A stretch of DNA of 64,000 bases from Gnomoniopsis sp. IMI 355080 (lineage: Eukaryota > Ascomycota > Sordariomycetes > Diaporthales > Gnomoniaceae). Position 1 is the first letter of the stretch. Every line of letters starts with the position of its first letter. A model generated the notes under the pieces. That model searched no databases and had not been told where the DNA came from. It saw nothing but the letters and a program-made list of their open reading frames with translations. Position numbers and translations under genes: made by a program. The stretch spans positions 44,051-108,050 of the forward strand of contig JAPEVC010000121.1 in assembly GCA_027946555.1 (NCBI GenBank). The letters run 5' to 3'. This document shows positions 1 to 11,348 of the stretch, piece by piece.

Positions 1-1
1 C

Positions 2-655
2 CTGTTCATGGCATCCTCCCTGCTCCTCGTCGGTGCCTTCGCCTCGTTCGCGAGCATTCGGTCCAACGGCCAGGACGGCTCTCCCCTGATCCAGGGCCAA
101 CGACCACCGACCATTGAAGACATGATCGACGTTTTCATTCTCGACAGGGGCGTGGCGAGCGTCCTCCAGTCGTCCGAGGAAGTCATTCAAGCGGGATACT
201 TCCGCGACCTCTTCCATTTCTCCCCGACCGAAAGAGTCAATCCGTTCATGCAGCAGATCGCGCAGGAGTTGCGAAACTTGGACAATCAAGTCAAGCAAGA
301 CCGAGACATTGAGCCGATGGTGCGGATCCTCGTCGAACTTGAGATCAGGAAGCTCATCGACGCCATTGAGAAGGCAGTCCCAACCACCGAGGATGCCGAG
401 ATGCGCGTCACGACATATTGGCCCATCACAATTGCGGAGGACTATATTACGTTGTTGCGGCAACGGAACGAGGTGGCATTGGTGATTTTGATGTTCTATT
501 GCTGTATTATGTATCGAGCGGAGGCTAAAACATGGTTTGTTAAAGGATGGGGCTTGAGTGTGGCATCTGATGTGTCGAGACTGATCTCGTTGAAGTGGCG
601 AAATGCCATCAAGTGGCCAATGGAGCAGATCAGTCAGTTTTCAAGTGTGATATAA
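2..655 (+). CDS. C-terminal part of a fungal Upc2-like transcription factor (5' truncated by window edge)
   Basis: The reading frame is open to the left edge and ends with TAA at 653-655, so this is the 3' end of a longer gene. The C-terminal segment has an alternating hydrophobic/aromatic pattern (AEAKTWFVKGWGLSVASDV, then a conserved WR..IKWP). That pattern is typical of the far C-terminus of fungal Zn2Cys6 sterol-regulator-like (Upc2-like) factors, where it forms the ligand-responsive helical domain. The DNA-binding zinc cluster would lie upstream and is not in the window. The first Met at 8-10 is probably internal. The family call comes from pattern recognition of the C-terminus only; a generic fungal transcription factor of another subclass is the alternative. 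Confidence 0.6.
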   Translation: MFMASSLLLVGAFASFASIRSNGQDGSPLIQGQRPPTIEDMIDVFILDRGVASVLQSSEEVIQAGYFRDLFHFSPTERVNPFMQQIAQELRNLDNQVKQDRDIEPMVRILVELEIRKLIDAIEKAVPTTEDAEMRVTTYWPITIAEDYITLLRQRNEVALVILMFYCCIMYRAEAKTWFVKGWGLSVASDVSRLISLKWRNAIKWPMEQISQFSSVI

Positions 656-3539
656 TGACCGGAGACGCTGGAGCATTACGGGGGAGGGGTTAAGGCAGGG
701 CAAAGATCAGTCATTACCATTCAGCATAACCTTTGTGGCAGACATGAACAGGAGCATAGCCATCGGGATAATGATGATTCCACGACTAGATGGTTGTTTC
801 TAAATGTACATAGACATAGCAGGGTAGGTCGCGAATCATGTATTTAGTATTGAACAGGCTGTCTCATGCTTGTCGATTGTTGTGCAACGGCTTCCCACAT
901 CAGATTCACTGAATCGCTGTCCGAATTCGCAACATGAACATAGTGAAACAAGAATGAGTTTATCAAACAAAGAGACGAGCAAGTCAAAGAGGGGGAGAAG
1001 ACGATTGCAATAGAACAAGCCTATCGCAAACTACGGGTTTCTACCCTCAAACAAATGCAGTAGCTTTTAAAGCTTCATCAAATGACCACCTCATGGCATT
1101 GGAGGTGTCTCAGCTCAGTATAGTACCTGTGCGCATGTTTATAGGCTGGCCTATAATCCTGGATGCTTCACAGCTTGGCGGTTGGTGACCGTGCTATCTT
1201 CTAAGCGCAAATGTCAATGATTTCTGTGGCCATTTCCCGCATACATGCTGTGAATCTCAGTGGCCACTAGGCCGCTGAGAAAGACAGAATAAGAAACCGA
1301 AGTATGCATTTCGCAATTAAGTACGACGTAAGTAGCGAACGGCGGGATATGCTTGGTAGACTAAGCACGAAAAGCTGTCAACGACGTATTCTCGGCGGTA
1401 TATTTAACCGTCCAACGAAGCGCAATGCCTTGTCTTCTGTATCCACAGTGGCTTTTAGAAAAGTCACTGCTGACAATTTCCCGCTCAAGCTCGAGGCGAT
1501 CGTAGGATCGTAGTGAAGGGTGCCCGCTGCCCAGAGTCAAGCAGAGTCAAGCAGAGTCAATTCCGGTTGTACGGGGGAAATTACATTGTGATGCCGCTAG
1601 GAGCCCTCCTATTGTTCTTTCCATGGATCTTTGGCACAGCACCACTGATACGGAGTATGCAGTACGGATGTATCTAAGTCGGGCTAAAGAGCAGGCGCAT
1701 GCCCTGAAATGCTTCACCCTTCGGATCTCCAAATGTCAACTTCGAGGAGCCCCAAGCCGAAGACCTCAATAACAAAGTACTTTGGTCAGTCACAAAGCTA
1801 AATTCATATGGCTCTAGCCATCCACCGGCTAAGTGACTTAGCCTTTGTGGAGCTGGATGCCGAGTCAAAATAAGGTTCATGTTCCTCAATTATCCGCCAC
1901 ATCCTGTGTCGACACTGCCTACAAAGACGACCTACGTAGGAGGTATACACAATGTTGGGATGAGCTGTTCTTAGGACAAGGTCTTTGTCAGCATAGTCAA
2001 CTGAAATCGGGTGCGCGGCATAGATACACTTTGACCTGGGAATGAGGCCGTTCATATGATTCCCGCTTCCTGAGGATGAGAATTGCTAAATCAATAAAGT
2101 TGTAGGGTACATACGCGAAATCTTGGGAAGCCTGGTTCATGAGGCGCACCTTTGTCAAACAGACTTGTGAGATTTACTTGGATACTTTTCGCTTTGGAAC
2201 TGCCAACTCAAGTTAATATGCAAGAGAAATAAACAAGCTTAGAGGTCTTGCGGATTCTACCTGCTTCTGTATCGGGTCGAGTCTTATTCAAAGACCTAAT
2301 TACAACTTTGTTAGCCACGCTAGGTAACATCACACGAGAAGGCGCAAGTTGTGGCGATTGGGGGCTTGACAAAACTAGACATAGAACATACCAATCAGAT
2401 TGAAGTTGGATGTAGCCTTTTGTATGTGTACTTTTACATACCTTCGATGTGTATGCAGGCCAGAAGCGTTTCTGATAGATGGACTACTTCGAAGCACTTT
2501 CGGGACAATTTCAAGATCTGTATGCGTCACTCTTGTTTTAGCTGACTTGAAATATTCTTCTCAAGTTCAAGAAGAGTCTACCCCATATCGTATGACCAAG
2601 TCAGCCAGGTAGCGAACGAATCCCATGCTTACAGCCCACTGGCAGTCTTCCTATAGACAAGTTCCGAGTTGAATGCTTCGCAACTGTCTCGTTTCTAAAG
2701 AGGTGTACCACTGCACGACTACATCCATTGAATTTCTCTTAGCTTATGATACTCGCCGGTACGATGAGCGTTGGATAATCGACGTTAGATATCTACTAAC
2801 AGCCCTCTGGGCCGCGGAAGGAATCGGAGTAACGAGCGTGTAATGCAGGCTGGTGTGGCATTTCTACGCTGAAGTAGATCGCTCAAATTATTAGTTCATT
2901 CCTCGTGACAGAGGACAAGTCTCATCAAGGACCGGAGTTGGTGCTCTGCACAAAGTGTATTCCGGAAACAAGGTGTAACAGGCGTGAGGTAGCTACAAAT
3001 TGTGGGGTCAGGTTCTCTGTGCCTGCCAACCGGCCAACTGATTGAACGTTCATTATTTTGCTGCGGCACAGCTAGGACTGAGAACTTACCATATGCATAT
3101 CACCATCCACCTTGCAGCCAATCCTCGAGGACGATTGGCTACCCTTGACGCCTGGCATGGGTATCAAAGTAAAACTATTCCTGAAGAGGATTCTGTGATC
3201 CGACAAATTCCACTTGCACGGTACGTGTACGAGACCTACAGCTATCCAACACAAATCTAGTGTATACAGCTCTCGTACTAGTATTTCAGCCATTCTAATC
3301 CATAGACGTGGTAATGTGTTGCGGCGATGCAGCATGTATCCAGTATGTCAGCACAATTTTTGCCCAGGTTACATTGCGCATGCAGGAGTCTCGAACTACT
3401 GCATAGGAGGACCGGGAATCGCGGGACTTGCGTGGATTACCGTGCAGCTTCTCGTCCCACACCTGCACAGATTCCGTCCCCATCTTCCATAACACACCAA
3501 CAACCAAGCCAGGTCCGCGAATATCGACGTTTCCGAGGC
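656..3539. other. 2.9-kb intergenic stretch without a supported gene
   Basis: Only short, unconserved open frames on both strands. The one distinct item is a 10-bp tandem repeat at 1533-1560, listed separately. No tRNA-like or transposon ends seen. Confidence 0.6.
1533..1560. repeat. 10-bp tandem repeat, 2.8 copies
   Basis: The unit AGAGTCAAGC occurs twice in full, followed by AGAGTCAA. It is a short exact tandem duplication in non-coding DNA, similar in size to the duplications that break the helicase gene at 49.9 and 51.1 kb. Confidence 0.9.
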
Positions 3540-5570
3540 ATGGGAACTTCTGTCATCGTCTCAGTTGGGCAGAATCCACCCCAAGCACCAAGATTCAGAC
3601 ATCAAAATCTGCCACGGCAAGGTATCACCAGACTCCTGGAGCTCCACCCTGGAAAGTTCAATCAAGACGTTTGGGCCAGCGTCGTTCCAGTTCTTGGAAG
3701 ACTGGGCGATGTGATATATGAGGCTCTTTCATATGTATGGGGCTCAGAAATGAGCCCTATATCTTTGAAGATCAGTCTCGACACCCACTACTGTTCGCTC
3801 CCAATCACGCAGAATCTGTACAATGCTCTCAGATATCTCCGATACGAGGATAAGCCTCGCATGCTATGGGTTGACGCCGTATGTATCAACCAGGAGGATT
3901 TTCATGAAAGGAACACGCAAGTTGCCATGATGGCCGATATATACAGCCAAGCGACAAGAGTTCTCATCTGGCTAGGGGATGATGTTCAGAGCGATGCCTC
4001 ACATGCCCACAACGACGTCCCCAACGCCATTCAACTTCTAAAAGACGTCGGATACAAGGTTTATATTGACTGGACGCATCAAACTTGGCACTGGCTCCCG
4101 GGGTGCTCTGCTTTGTCTGCCGGCTTGGATCCCAAAAAGGAGACACCCTCACTCCAAGGCTTTTGGGCTTTGCATTGGCTCATCCACAGACCTTGGTTTG
4201 AGCGGCTTTGGGTCCGCCAAGAGGTGAGGATGGCCTCGGCCGCAACACTCATCTGTGGTTATGACACGGTTCCGTGGAACATCTTCAAAAGGGCAATGTT
4301 CGTGTTTCGAAACCGCTGCAGGCACCTGGCCATCGAGGGGATTGACCAGCACGAGATGAACTCCTTTGTTACGCGAATGAAGTTTGTCTACCGTATTTGT
4401 AGCCCACAGTCGTACTCCCTGGGCGTACTACGCTCCGATTTGGCCAATTTACAGTGCTCTGATCCTCGCGATAGGATTTATGGAATGATCAGCCTGCTCT
4501 CCAAAGGCGAACGGTCAATTGGAATCATCCCACGCTACGACTTATCGACGGCGGAGGTGTACCAAGACATAACTTTGAGCCACATCAAGCGGTTCCGGAG
4601 CTTGCTCTTACTCACTCAATGCGAACTGCAAGCCAAACCAGCTATGAAACTACCCTCTTGGGTACCTGACTGGTCAGTCGATCAAGCTACACTTCCGATG
4701 TATCGTTCATCCTGTTATGCACATGCCGGCTTCTCAGCGGATGGGGCAGAATACATGGGCGAAGGGGCTCTAGCTGTCAATGGCGTCCGCGTAGCCGAGG
4801 TGGAGCTGATATACCCATTGCGTCTTTCCAGCGAAGGCTTTGCGGACTCTCTGCGGTCTTTGTGGCGACGTCTGCTCGCCACGCCTATATTGAACAATAC
4901 CGAGCAAAAACAAGATTTGCTTGAGGAGTTTTGTACAACCTTATGTATGGGACACTTCCGCCACAATCGTATTCCGAAAATCCTTGGTCAGCTTGAGTTT
5001 GAGACAGGTGTGCGGGTCCTGAAAAGGCTCTTATTCGACAAGGATGAAAAGGCCATCTCTTCCGAAGATTTAGTTCTAGAAGAGGACTCGAGAGAACACC
5101 CAGAGAAACAAGTTGAAGCAAAAATAATCAACTCCTGCCGTGATCGATCGATAATCGTCACTAAGAGCGGAGATATGGCCCTGGCTCCAGAAGCATCCCA
5201 GATTGGCGATGAGATCTTCGTCCTTCTGGGATGCCGAACAACAATGCTGCTGCGGAAGACGAAGCAGGACTCACATCGGATAGTTGGAGCAACATATCTG
5301 TCGAAAGTGAACCACGGAGAAGCACTGCTTGGCAAGCTGCCTTTACACGTGAGATGCGTCATGGTCTACCATCCCTCACTCAAAGCGCACTATCCGGGAT
5401 TTCAAGATACTCAGACAGAAAAGATCGAATATTTCGACCCTCGGCTGAGGGACTTGCCGGTTGATACCTCACAGTACGAGAATCGAGTCCCTGGTGGATT
5501 GGACATGGGTGTTGATGCTCGCACTTTAATGATGGCAGGCATCGCGATACGGAGAATTCGGTTGGTCTGA
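3540..5570 (+). CDS. HET-domain protein (heterokaryon incompatibility type)
   Basis: Intronless, 676 aa from the ATG at 3540. An upstream ATG at 3327 is in frame, but the extra 71 residues are low-quality and unlike HET proteins. The HET domain is clear: YEALSYVWG at residues 60-68, MLWVDAVCINQED at about 108-120, then the IY..A..VLIWLGDD segment. The C-terminal third has the usual late motif of large HET proteins (IVTKSGDMALAP.....GDEIFVLLGC), followed by a short conserved tail. HET proteins mediate non-self recognition and cell death at hyphal fusion in characterised loci, but most genomic copies have no assigned role. There is no NACHT or WD40 partner next door. A second HET gene lies at 32.7-34.3 kb. 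Confidence 0.92.
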   Translation: MGTSVIVSVGQNPPQAPRFRHQNLPRQGITRLLELHPGKFNQDVWASVVPVLGRLGDVIYEALSYVWGSEMSPISLKISLDTHYCSLPITQNLYNALRYLRYEDKPRMLWVDAVCINQEDFHERNTQVAMMADIYSQATRVLIWLGDDVQSDASHAHNDVPNAIQLLKDVGYKVYIDWTHQTWHWLPGCSALSAGLDPKKETPSLQGFWALHWLIHRPWFERLWVRQEVRMASAATLICGYDTVPWNIFKRAMFVFRNRCRHLAIEGIDQHEMNSFVTRMKFVYRICSPQSYSLGVLRSDLANLQCSDPRDRIYGMISLLSKGERSIGIIPRYDLSTAEVYQDITLSHIKRFRSLLLLTQCELQAKPAMKLPSWVPDWSVDQATLPMYRSSCYAHAGFSADGAEYMGEGALAVNGVRVAEVELIYPLRLSSEGFADSLRSLWRRLLATPILNNTEQKQDLLEEFCTTLCMGHFRHNRIPKILGQLEFETGVRVLKRLLFDKDEKAISSEDLVLEEDSREHPEKQVEAKIINSCRDRSIIVTKSGDMALAPEASQIGDEIFVLLGCRTTMLLRKTKQDSHRIVGATYLSKVNHGEALLGKLPLHVRCVMVYHPSLKAHYPGFQDTQTEKIEYFDPRLRDLPVDTSQYENRVPGGLDMGVDARTLMMAGIAIRRIRLV

Positions 5571-5995
5571 GCAGAAAAATGCAAGAGCTTGTTAATGAGA
5601 TTTGCTGTAAGATTTGTTCAAAGTCACTATTGAGTCTTGATCTAGCCATACCCTGAATATTGTTATAGATCTACACTGAACTGGGATGTACTTAAGCTAG
5701 GCTGCTTGCGTGTTACCTTGGTTTGATACGTACGACAATCTTTGCCTCTATCGCGATCCCTATTTATTCCCTTGAACTACTACGAGGGTACGTTGTTCAC
5801 GCCAAGGAACATGGATCACTTCAAGGTTGTCCCCGTAGCGAGGCTCCACATGCTCCACGCAAATTTGTCAGTGTCACCACTTGAGTAGATATCACGCTAG
5901 CACCTAAGTTGTATTAATCTTCTCTCCAAACTGGTGTCCTGAGCACAATCGCTACCACTACAATACGCGCTATCAAGTTACACCACCCGGGCACG
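5571..5995. other. Intergenic spacer, nothing recognised
   Basis: 425 bp between the HET gene stop and the next ATG. No repeat or conserved site is evident. Confidence 0.6.
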
Positions 5996-6583
5996 ATGGA
6001 CCAGATTATTGGCACATCAGCCGAGAAAGCAAAGTCAGTGCTAATCGCCCTCTGCACCGATGACCCTGCACTGCGAAATCGGGCCAAGAAGCTCCTCAAT
6101 GCCATGAACGACCTCGAATCTGGCCCTGATTCCGAGAAGAAGAGCAAGAAGAGAAAGGCCGAGTCGACCATTAAGATTTGCATCAAGTGCCAAGACCCTT
6201 TCTACGAGGAGGACAATTCCAGCAAGGCTTGTCGGTACCACAGTGGTTCGTACATACATCAAAGCAAGTTCGTGTGATTCGACACCAGAAGCTGATGCCT
6301 CGTAGGAAATCTTGATGTCGACGACGATCACGACTTCTGGGCTGATCATGATGAGGACTGCCACGGAGAAATTGATACGACCGAGATGCGGATGGAATAC
6401 CCAGAAGGCTTTGTCTGGGACTGTTGTGGCAAGCATGATGCGACGAGCTCTCATAGAGGACGTTATGGTACGACTTGTAACACGGCTAAAGAGTATTTAC
6501 ACAACAAGGGAGAAGACTCAAGCGATGCAGGAATTTCTGAGCTGGAGGCCGAGACTGACTCGGAAGAAGAGAGTCACAACTAG
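5996..6583 (+). CDS. Small Cys/His-rich putative zinc-binding protein
   Basis: Two exons, 5996-6245 and 6306-6583, joined by a 60-nt intron (donor GTTCGT, acceptor CGTAG), giving 175 aa. The N-terminal ~55 residues are helical and charged and end in a basic patch (KKSKKRK) that could be a nuclear signal. A metal-binding pattern follows: CIKC, then CRYH across the splice site, DCHG, WDCC and a later Cys. The spacing (CxxC...CRYHxG...WxCC) recalls CHORD-type zinc modules and a widespread family of fungal hypothetical proteins. The tail is acidic. Frame continuity, phase and Cys/His order across the junction support the splice. The function is unknown. Confidence 0.75.
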
Positions 6584-7106
6584 GCGGCATAAATACGTGC
6601 CCTGTATGGCTCAAGGCAGACAAAATATTGTCCTGTAATATGTTGAGTGGAGTAATTCCCCAACGGCAAGAACTCATCGAATACTTGTCATCCAAATGTT
6701 GAAGGGTTTAATTATCGTCAGTCGTTCTCGAGGGCAGGGCTCAACGACTCGCTGACTAATAAGCCAGCAAAAGTCCGCTTAATGCACGACATCAGGGACC
6801 ATTTTTATCTCCGGATCAACCTCACGCTTAGGCAACCATATTAACATGTGACAACGGTTGGGGAGTGCAACACTTCGCAATCCTTTCTACATCTAAGATT
6901 ACCATCAAACTGACAAAGCCAGCGGCGGAAGGCGTTCGTTCGATGTTAATTCTGGTTGACGGCTAATCCACAGGTTGCTGTTGCCAGCCTGCTCAGACGC
7001 TCACGGTGAACGAGGCTCATTTACCATCAGCAGCCCTGGATGGGCTCATCGAGTCAGAAGACCTTGTGCATTGCGTTGCACGCTGGGTTTGTCCACCCTC
7101 TTCCAG
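6584..7106. other. Intergenic / unresolved 5' region of the F-box-like gene
   Basis: It must contain the promoter, and probably the start codon, of the F-box-like gene. No ATG in the required frame precedes the F-box-like residues, so the true first exon is not located. Confidence 0.5.
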
Positions 7107-9141
7107 TTACCGGAACTGGATCTCACAGCGTACCTAGATCCCATCGCGCACCGACCTGCGTAATCTATGTCTCGTATCACGGCTGTGGAACCAGACGTTC
7201 TCGCAATTCCTCTACGCCCACATCGTCTTCCACGACGGTAATGCGCAAATACTTCGTGACCCCGAGCTTCTGAGTACATTCCTTTCCAACCCTCGAGTAG
7301 GCTGCGCCAAAGCTCTAAGTTTCAAGCTCATCGAGGGTTCTTGGGCTATCGGCAACCACCGCGAGGTTGGCAGGCTGGTCGACGCTCCTGGTTATGGAAG
7401 GATGGGTGACATCCGGAATTGGGCTGGTATATACAATGAAAGTATTGAGAAGGCTGTGTTGAAGACGCCAAATCTGGTCAAGTTTGAGTGAGTGCTGTCT
7501 GTTCTTAGGTTTAGCCGTTCACTTTTGCCGTAAACACACCCATAAGTATTTGATCATGAAATGGTGGCTGGAATAGCAGATGTACATGGACCAAAGGAAA
7601 CGGCATATCAAAGGGCTTTCACCTATGAGCTATTGATTCTGTGGAGTCCGTACTTGAACAAACTCCAGTGGAAGATGTCCATCACCACATCCAGGCGTTC
7701 AAAGGTAAAGTTTCTCTTCAGCTAACCTTACCACAGGTGGGAAAATTGGCCGATATCGCAATCTCTGCTCGAGACTATGGAGGAGTCCTGCTCTGATCTT
7801 CGCGATATCCTGATCGTGTACCCCAACCTCGCAAGATTCGCGAAGACAGAAAGGTTCTATCGGCATGGGACGAGCACATTTGAAGAAGTGAAGCCGAAAA
7901 TCATCCTCCCACCAACTCCGGAATTTCAAAACCTGCGGAGGCTGTATTTGTACGAGATTACTGGCAACCTCAACACATGGATCCGCAAGATTGCCACGAT
8001 GCTTGGCAAGTCACGATTTCTCGAAGAGCTAGGGCTATCACTGTCGGCTGAGTGTTCACGACAATACAATCTGGAAGGCCGCACCCGGGACTTCCTTTCA
8101 TTCTTCCCACGGCTTGTGGCGAGGTACAAAGACCAGGGAGACGATCCTCTGAGTCTCCGGGTCCTCAAACTTGGGTACGGTGTCCTCCTCAATGCCACCC
8201 ACGAGCCCCGCCAAGATGGCACAATCGAACCAGCAGAGTATTTGTCCGATTTGACAAACCAGGCTTGCCTTGAAGAGCTCTACTTTGACAATGATCTGGA
8301 CATTGGCTGTTCTCTGAGCGTCCGCCAAACCACGGGACATATTGCATGGTCGACAGTGAATTCTTCGTATTTGCCAAACTTGAAACGCTTTACCTTTACG
8401 AGTCTTTCAGAAAGAAGTAACGACTGGTTGAAGAATCATCCGGACCCCGACTGGATCAATCAACTCTCTTTTGGATTCGGCACGGAAAGTCTCGCCTTCA
8501 GCTACGTTCAGGGCGAGGGCATGGTGAGGCGAGTTGAGCCACACATGATGCCAAATCGCTTAGGGAGACTGTCTGACCGCATGTCCTTTCTACGATATCA
8601 CCCGCGATCGCCAAACTTACCTCTGAAATGCTCAACAGTAATCGTCTTGAAGCCTTGCCAAAGGAATGACTTTGGCGTGTTGAACCAATGTCCGTGGGTG
8701 AAGACCTTGGTTCTGTGCCTCGAGAAGCATGCCACTCTGCAAGTCCTGCGCAAGATGCTCCAAGGCGGCAAGGGTAAGTTTCCGGTCACCGAACACCTCT
8801 GGATCCGGATTGGCATGGACTATCCACTTCTCAGCCGGCAGGATGAGGCGAGCCACAAAGGCAACGCTATCCGACTGAGAGACGGTGAGCTTGTGGACGA
8901 GCAGCTGTACCTCCATAACTTCTGGCGTGGATACTGGGCAGAGATGGCCCAAGTGGTGGCAGAATCCAGATCATGTCCAACGAAATATCTCAAGATCGGT
9001 CACCTGGCTTGGAGAATAGCCAACCGAAGCACGGGAACGAGACCGTCTGTGCTTGAGGCAGTAGATTGGTGGGATGATGACGCCGAAGGCCCAGATGTAT
9101 TTCGGTATAACGATCCTGTCAGGCGGGACCGCCCATATTAA
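7107..9141 (+). CDS. F-box-like / LRR-type fungal protein, 5' end broken or unresolved
   Basis: From 7147 three exons keep one frame: 7147-7487, 7614-7676 and 7737-9141, giving at least 602 aa. The last intron (7677-7736, 60 nt) removes an in-frame TAA and has a GCTAAC branch site. The exon-1 text RTDLRNLCLVSRLWNQ is the second half of an F-box. The first half (LPELDLTAYLDPIAH, 7107-7151) lies immediately upstream but in a different frame, so one base seems lost or gained near 7145. The large last exon is leucine-rich with LEEL/LKxL-type repeats and a WW-rich C-terminus. F-box proteins are substrate adaptors of SCF ubiquitin ligases; the target cannot be predicted. Pseudogene and base-call error are both possible. 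Confidence 0.6.
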
Positions 9142-10448
9142 TGTGAAGCAGTGGCGGCGTGCTAGATGCCACGGGAAGCCACAATACCGGTCAGCGGCGA
9201 GGCCCGGCGAAGCCGAAGCGAGAGACGGGAACTGCACCTTAGGTCTGCAACTGCACAAGACCCTTGCAGACAGAAGGACTGCCGATAAGGAGCCAAGGGG
9301 AACCAGTAGGAGAATTTCGGGGAGCCGTCCAAGCCGACAAGCAAAGAATGCAGACAATGCAGACATGCAGACATGGGGTGCCAACCTTAGCGATGTTACC
9401 CACCTTCACGCCCAATACGTTCTTATTGAACCCCAAAATTACCTGGAAAGATAAGGGCGAATGACCTTGTGCGCACATCACGAGACCCCCGAGTCCCTCA
9501 TCAAAGCCAGCGACAATGCTTCCTTTGTCTGACGATGTCTGAGTATTGTGCCGTCTTTTGCCACAGCTTGCTGAGAATCCCCCAGTCTTGCCGCGGACTG
9601 CGTCCTAGACCTTAGTTTTTCTATTTTAATCCTTATTGACATCACAGTGCTCTGATCCAACGTCCCAACACCAAGATAGATAGATAGATAGATATGGGCT
9701 CGTGTCGTTCACACCTATATGGACAGCTGCACACACCTAGGTAGGTAGGCATGCGGACCTCGCTGGCGGCATCGTGGTGGAACACGCCATCTGATGTGTG
9801 CCGTGTGCTTCGACAAACGCCTTGGCAGCCACCCGCACCCGCTAAGCCGAACGCAGTTGGGGTGACGACGGGGGTCTTAAAAAAGTGACAAGGTCTGCGA
9901 TGCCTTTCGGGAAATTGGCCGTGGTCTTGGTGCGCACTGATTGGAGTGGATGGTCAAAGGGCATCCTTCTTGGATCGTATTGCTCAAAGCACCATGTGGG
10001 AACACGATGTACCAAGCGCCTTGTTCTCTTTTTTTTGCTGGCGGCTTCCGGCACTAGGAACCTTGCGGAGTATGTCCCATGTCCAACGGGGGGACTGTGT
10101 AACCTTCCCAATTGCGTTCTTTGAACGCCTGAACGCACGCCCCTTGTCCATCATGAGGACCGTTGAGAAGTTTCTTTTTCTTTGCTCGCCTCGCCTTATG
10201 TGGCTTTCTTTTAAGGTTACATTCCCACTACCCCCTGGTAATATCCATGTAACGATCAGGGCATTTGTTCCACTTCCTCTCATTCACTCAACTGCTCACA
10301 CGACCTCGTCACTTGGTCTTACTCTCTTTTCCTCGCCTGTCTTTTAATAAGGCGTTGAGGCCTTCACTTGTCACCATTCTTTAGCCCCACTTACACACTC
10401 GCTGACATTTTGGTAATATTGTTGTTGTCTTGCTTGCTTATCACCAAG
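9142..10448. other. 1.3-kb intergenic stretch with a GATA microsatellite and CCTAGGTA motif
   Basis: Contains a (GATA)n tract at about 9675-9694 and CCTAGGTAGGTAGG at 9736-9749. The last ~150 bp before the next ATG are CT-rich, as in many fungal promoters. No coding signal seen. Confidence 0.6.
9675..9694. repeat. (GATA)5 microsatellite
   Basis: Five consecutive AGAT units, directly visible. Confidence 0.9.
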
Positions 10449-11348
10449 ATGAAGTCCTTCGTTCCTCTTCTCATCCTTGGGCTAGTCTCGTCCGGCTCGT
10501 GCGACATCTACTGCGGCGTCGCCCATGGGTACGACCTCGGCACCAACGCCTACTTCTTCAGTGGCGACGGCACACTGTCCAACTTTAATGCCTGCTCGGC
10601 AACATGTCAGGGAAGCGCCCAGTGCCAAAGTTTTGCCTTTGGAAATAATGAATGCCTTCTATATAGTGCAGCATTGTGAGTTCAAACTTAACGTTATAGA
10701 TGTCCTGTAGGAAAGAGAAAAGATAGTTCGCTGACTTTGTAAATTCTTAGGGACGTAAATTTTCGCTCTCAAGCAAATTCGCCATATCTCTTCTACGACC
10801 GCGACTGTGTCAATGTTCAATCAACCTCCAGCTTTGCTACTACTCTTGCGCCCACCACTCCGGCAGCCCCAGCCACAACGCCCGCAGAAGCACCGGCAAC
10901 ACCAACCGCGATCCCCACAGAAAACCCAGGACAATCTGTATCGCCACCTGAAGAAACCGACGCACCAACTTCAGCAGACAGCCAAGGTGGCGCCACCACC
11001 GCCAACGACCCGTCCCAAGGCGGATCACCGACCACCACAGCCGGCAGCTCCGACGAAGATAGCACAGGCACTGACGCCGCCGCAGCAGCGACACAAGCGA
11101 GTGATTCGCCGTCAGGCTCGGCGACGGCCGTCGCGGACATGACCACGGGCACGGGCACGAGCGCGACTATTGTCACGGGAACAAATACAATGACGACGGC
11201 TGTACGCACAGTTACCTCCTCGTCAACAGCATCGGGGACGGGTGCGTCGTTGCAGACAGGATCGTCCTCATCCGGCGCTTTCAGCGTCAAGGTTGCTGAT
11301 GGGCGGTGGTTGCTGGCTGCCGGGGCACTGGCTGCTCTGTGGCTTTGA
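10449..11348 (+). CDS. GPI-anchored cell-surface protein with PAN/Apple-like Cys domain
   Basis: Two exons, 10449-10675 and 10751-11348 (75-nt intron, GTGAGT...CTTAG), 274 aa. It starts with a signal peptide (MKSFVPLLILGLVSSGSC). A small Cys domain follows, with the CSATC....CQSFAFG..ECLLY pattern seen in fungal PAN/Apple-like modules; the domain is completed by DRDCV in exon 2. Next is a Ser/Thr/Pro/Ala-rich stalk of about 150 residues, probably heavily O-glycosylated. The end is a hydrophobic tail (WLLAAGALAALWL) preceded by small residues, which fits a GPI-attachment signal. The predicted place is the outer plasma membrane or wall. An upstream in-frame ATG at 10368 would bury the signal peptide, so the start at 10449 is preferred. 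A role in adhesion or carbohydrate binding is only inference. Confidence 0.82.

Noticed and set aside
3327..3539. Upstream in-frame extension of the first HET protein
   Set aside because: The 71 residues have no similarity in style to HET proteins; the ATG at 3540 leads directly into the domain.
7580..7627. Apparent second frameshift in the F-box-like gene
   Set aside because: Using the acceptor at 7613 instead of 7579 keeps one frame through AFTYELLILWSPYLNKLQW, so no lesion is needed.
7705..7736. A 32-nt intron (GTAAAG...CACAG) in the F-box-like gene
   Set aside because: Too short for fungal splicing and it breaks the frame; the 60-nt intron 7677-7736 with GCTAAC fits better.
10817..11290. 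Long minus-strand open frame opposite the GPI protein stalk
   Set aside because: It is the complement of a Ser/Thr/Pro/Ala-rich repeat and yields only Val/Ala/Asp low-complexity sequence; the plus-strand gene has a signal peptide, Cys domain and GPI tail.
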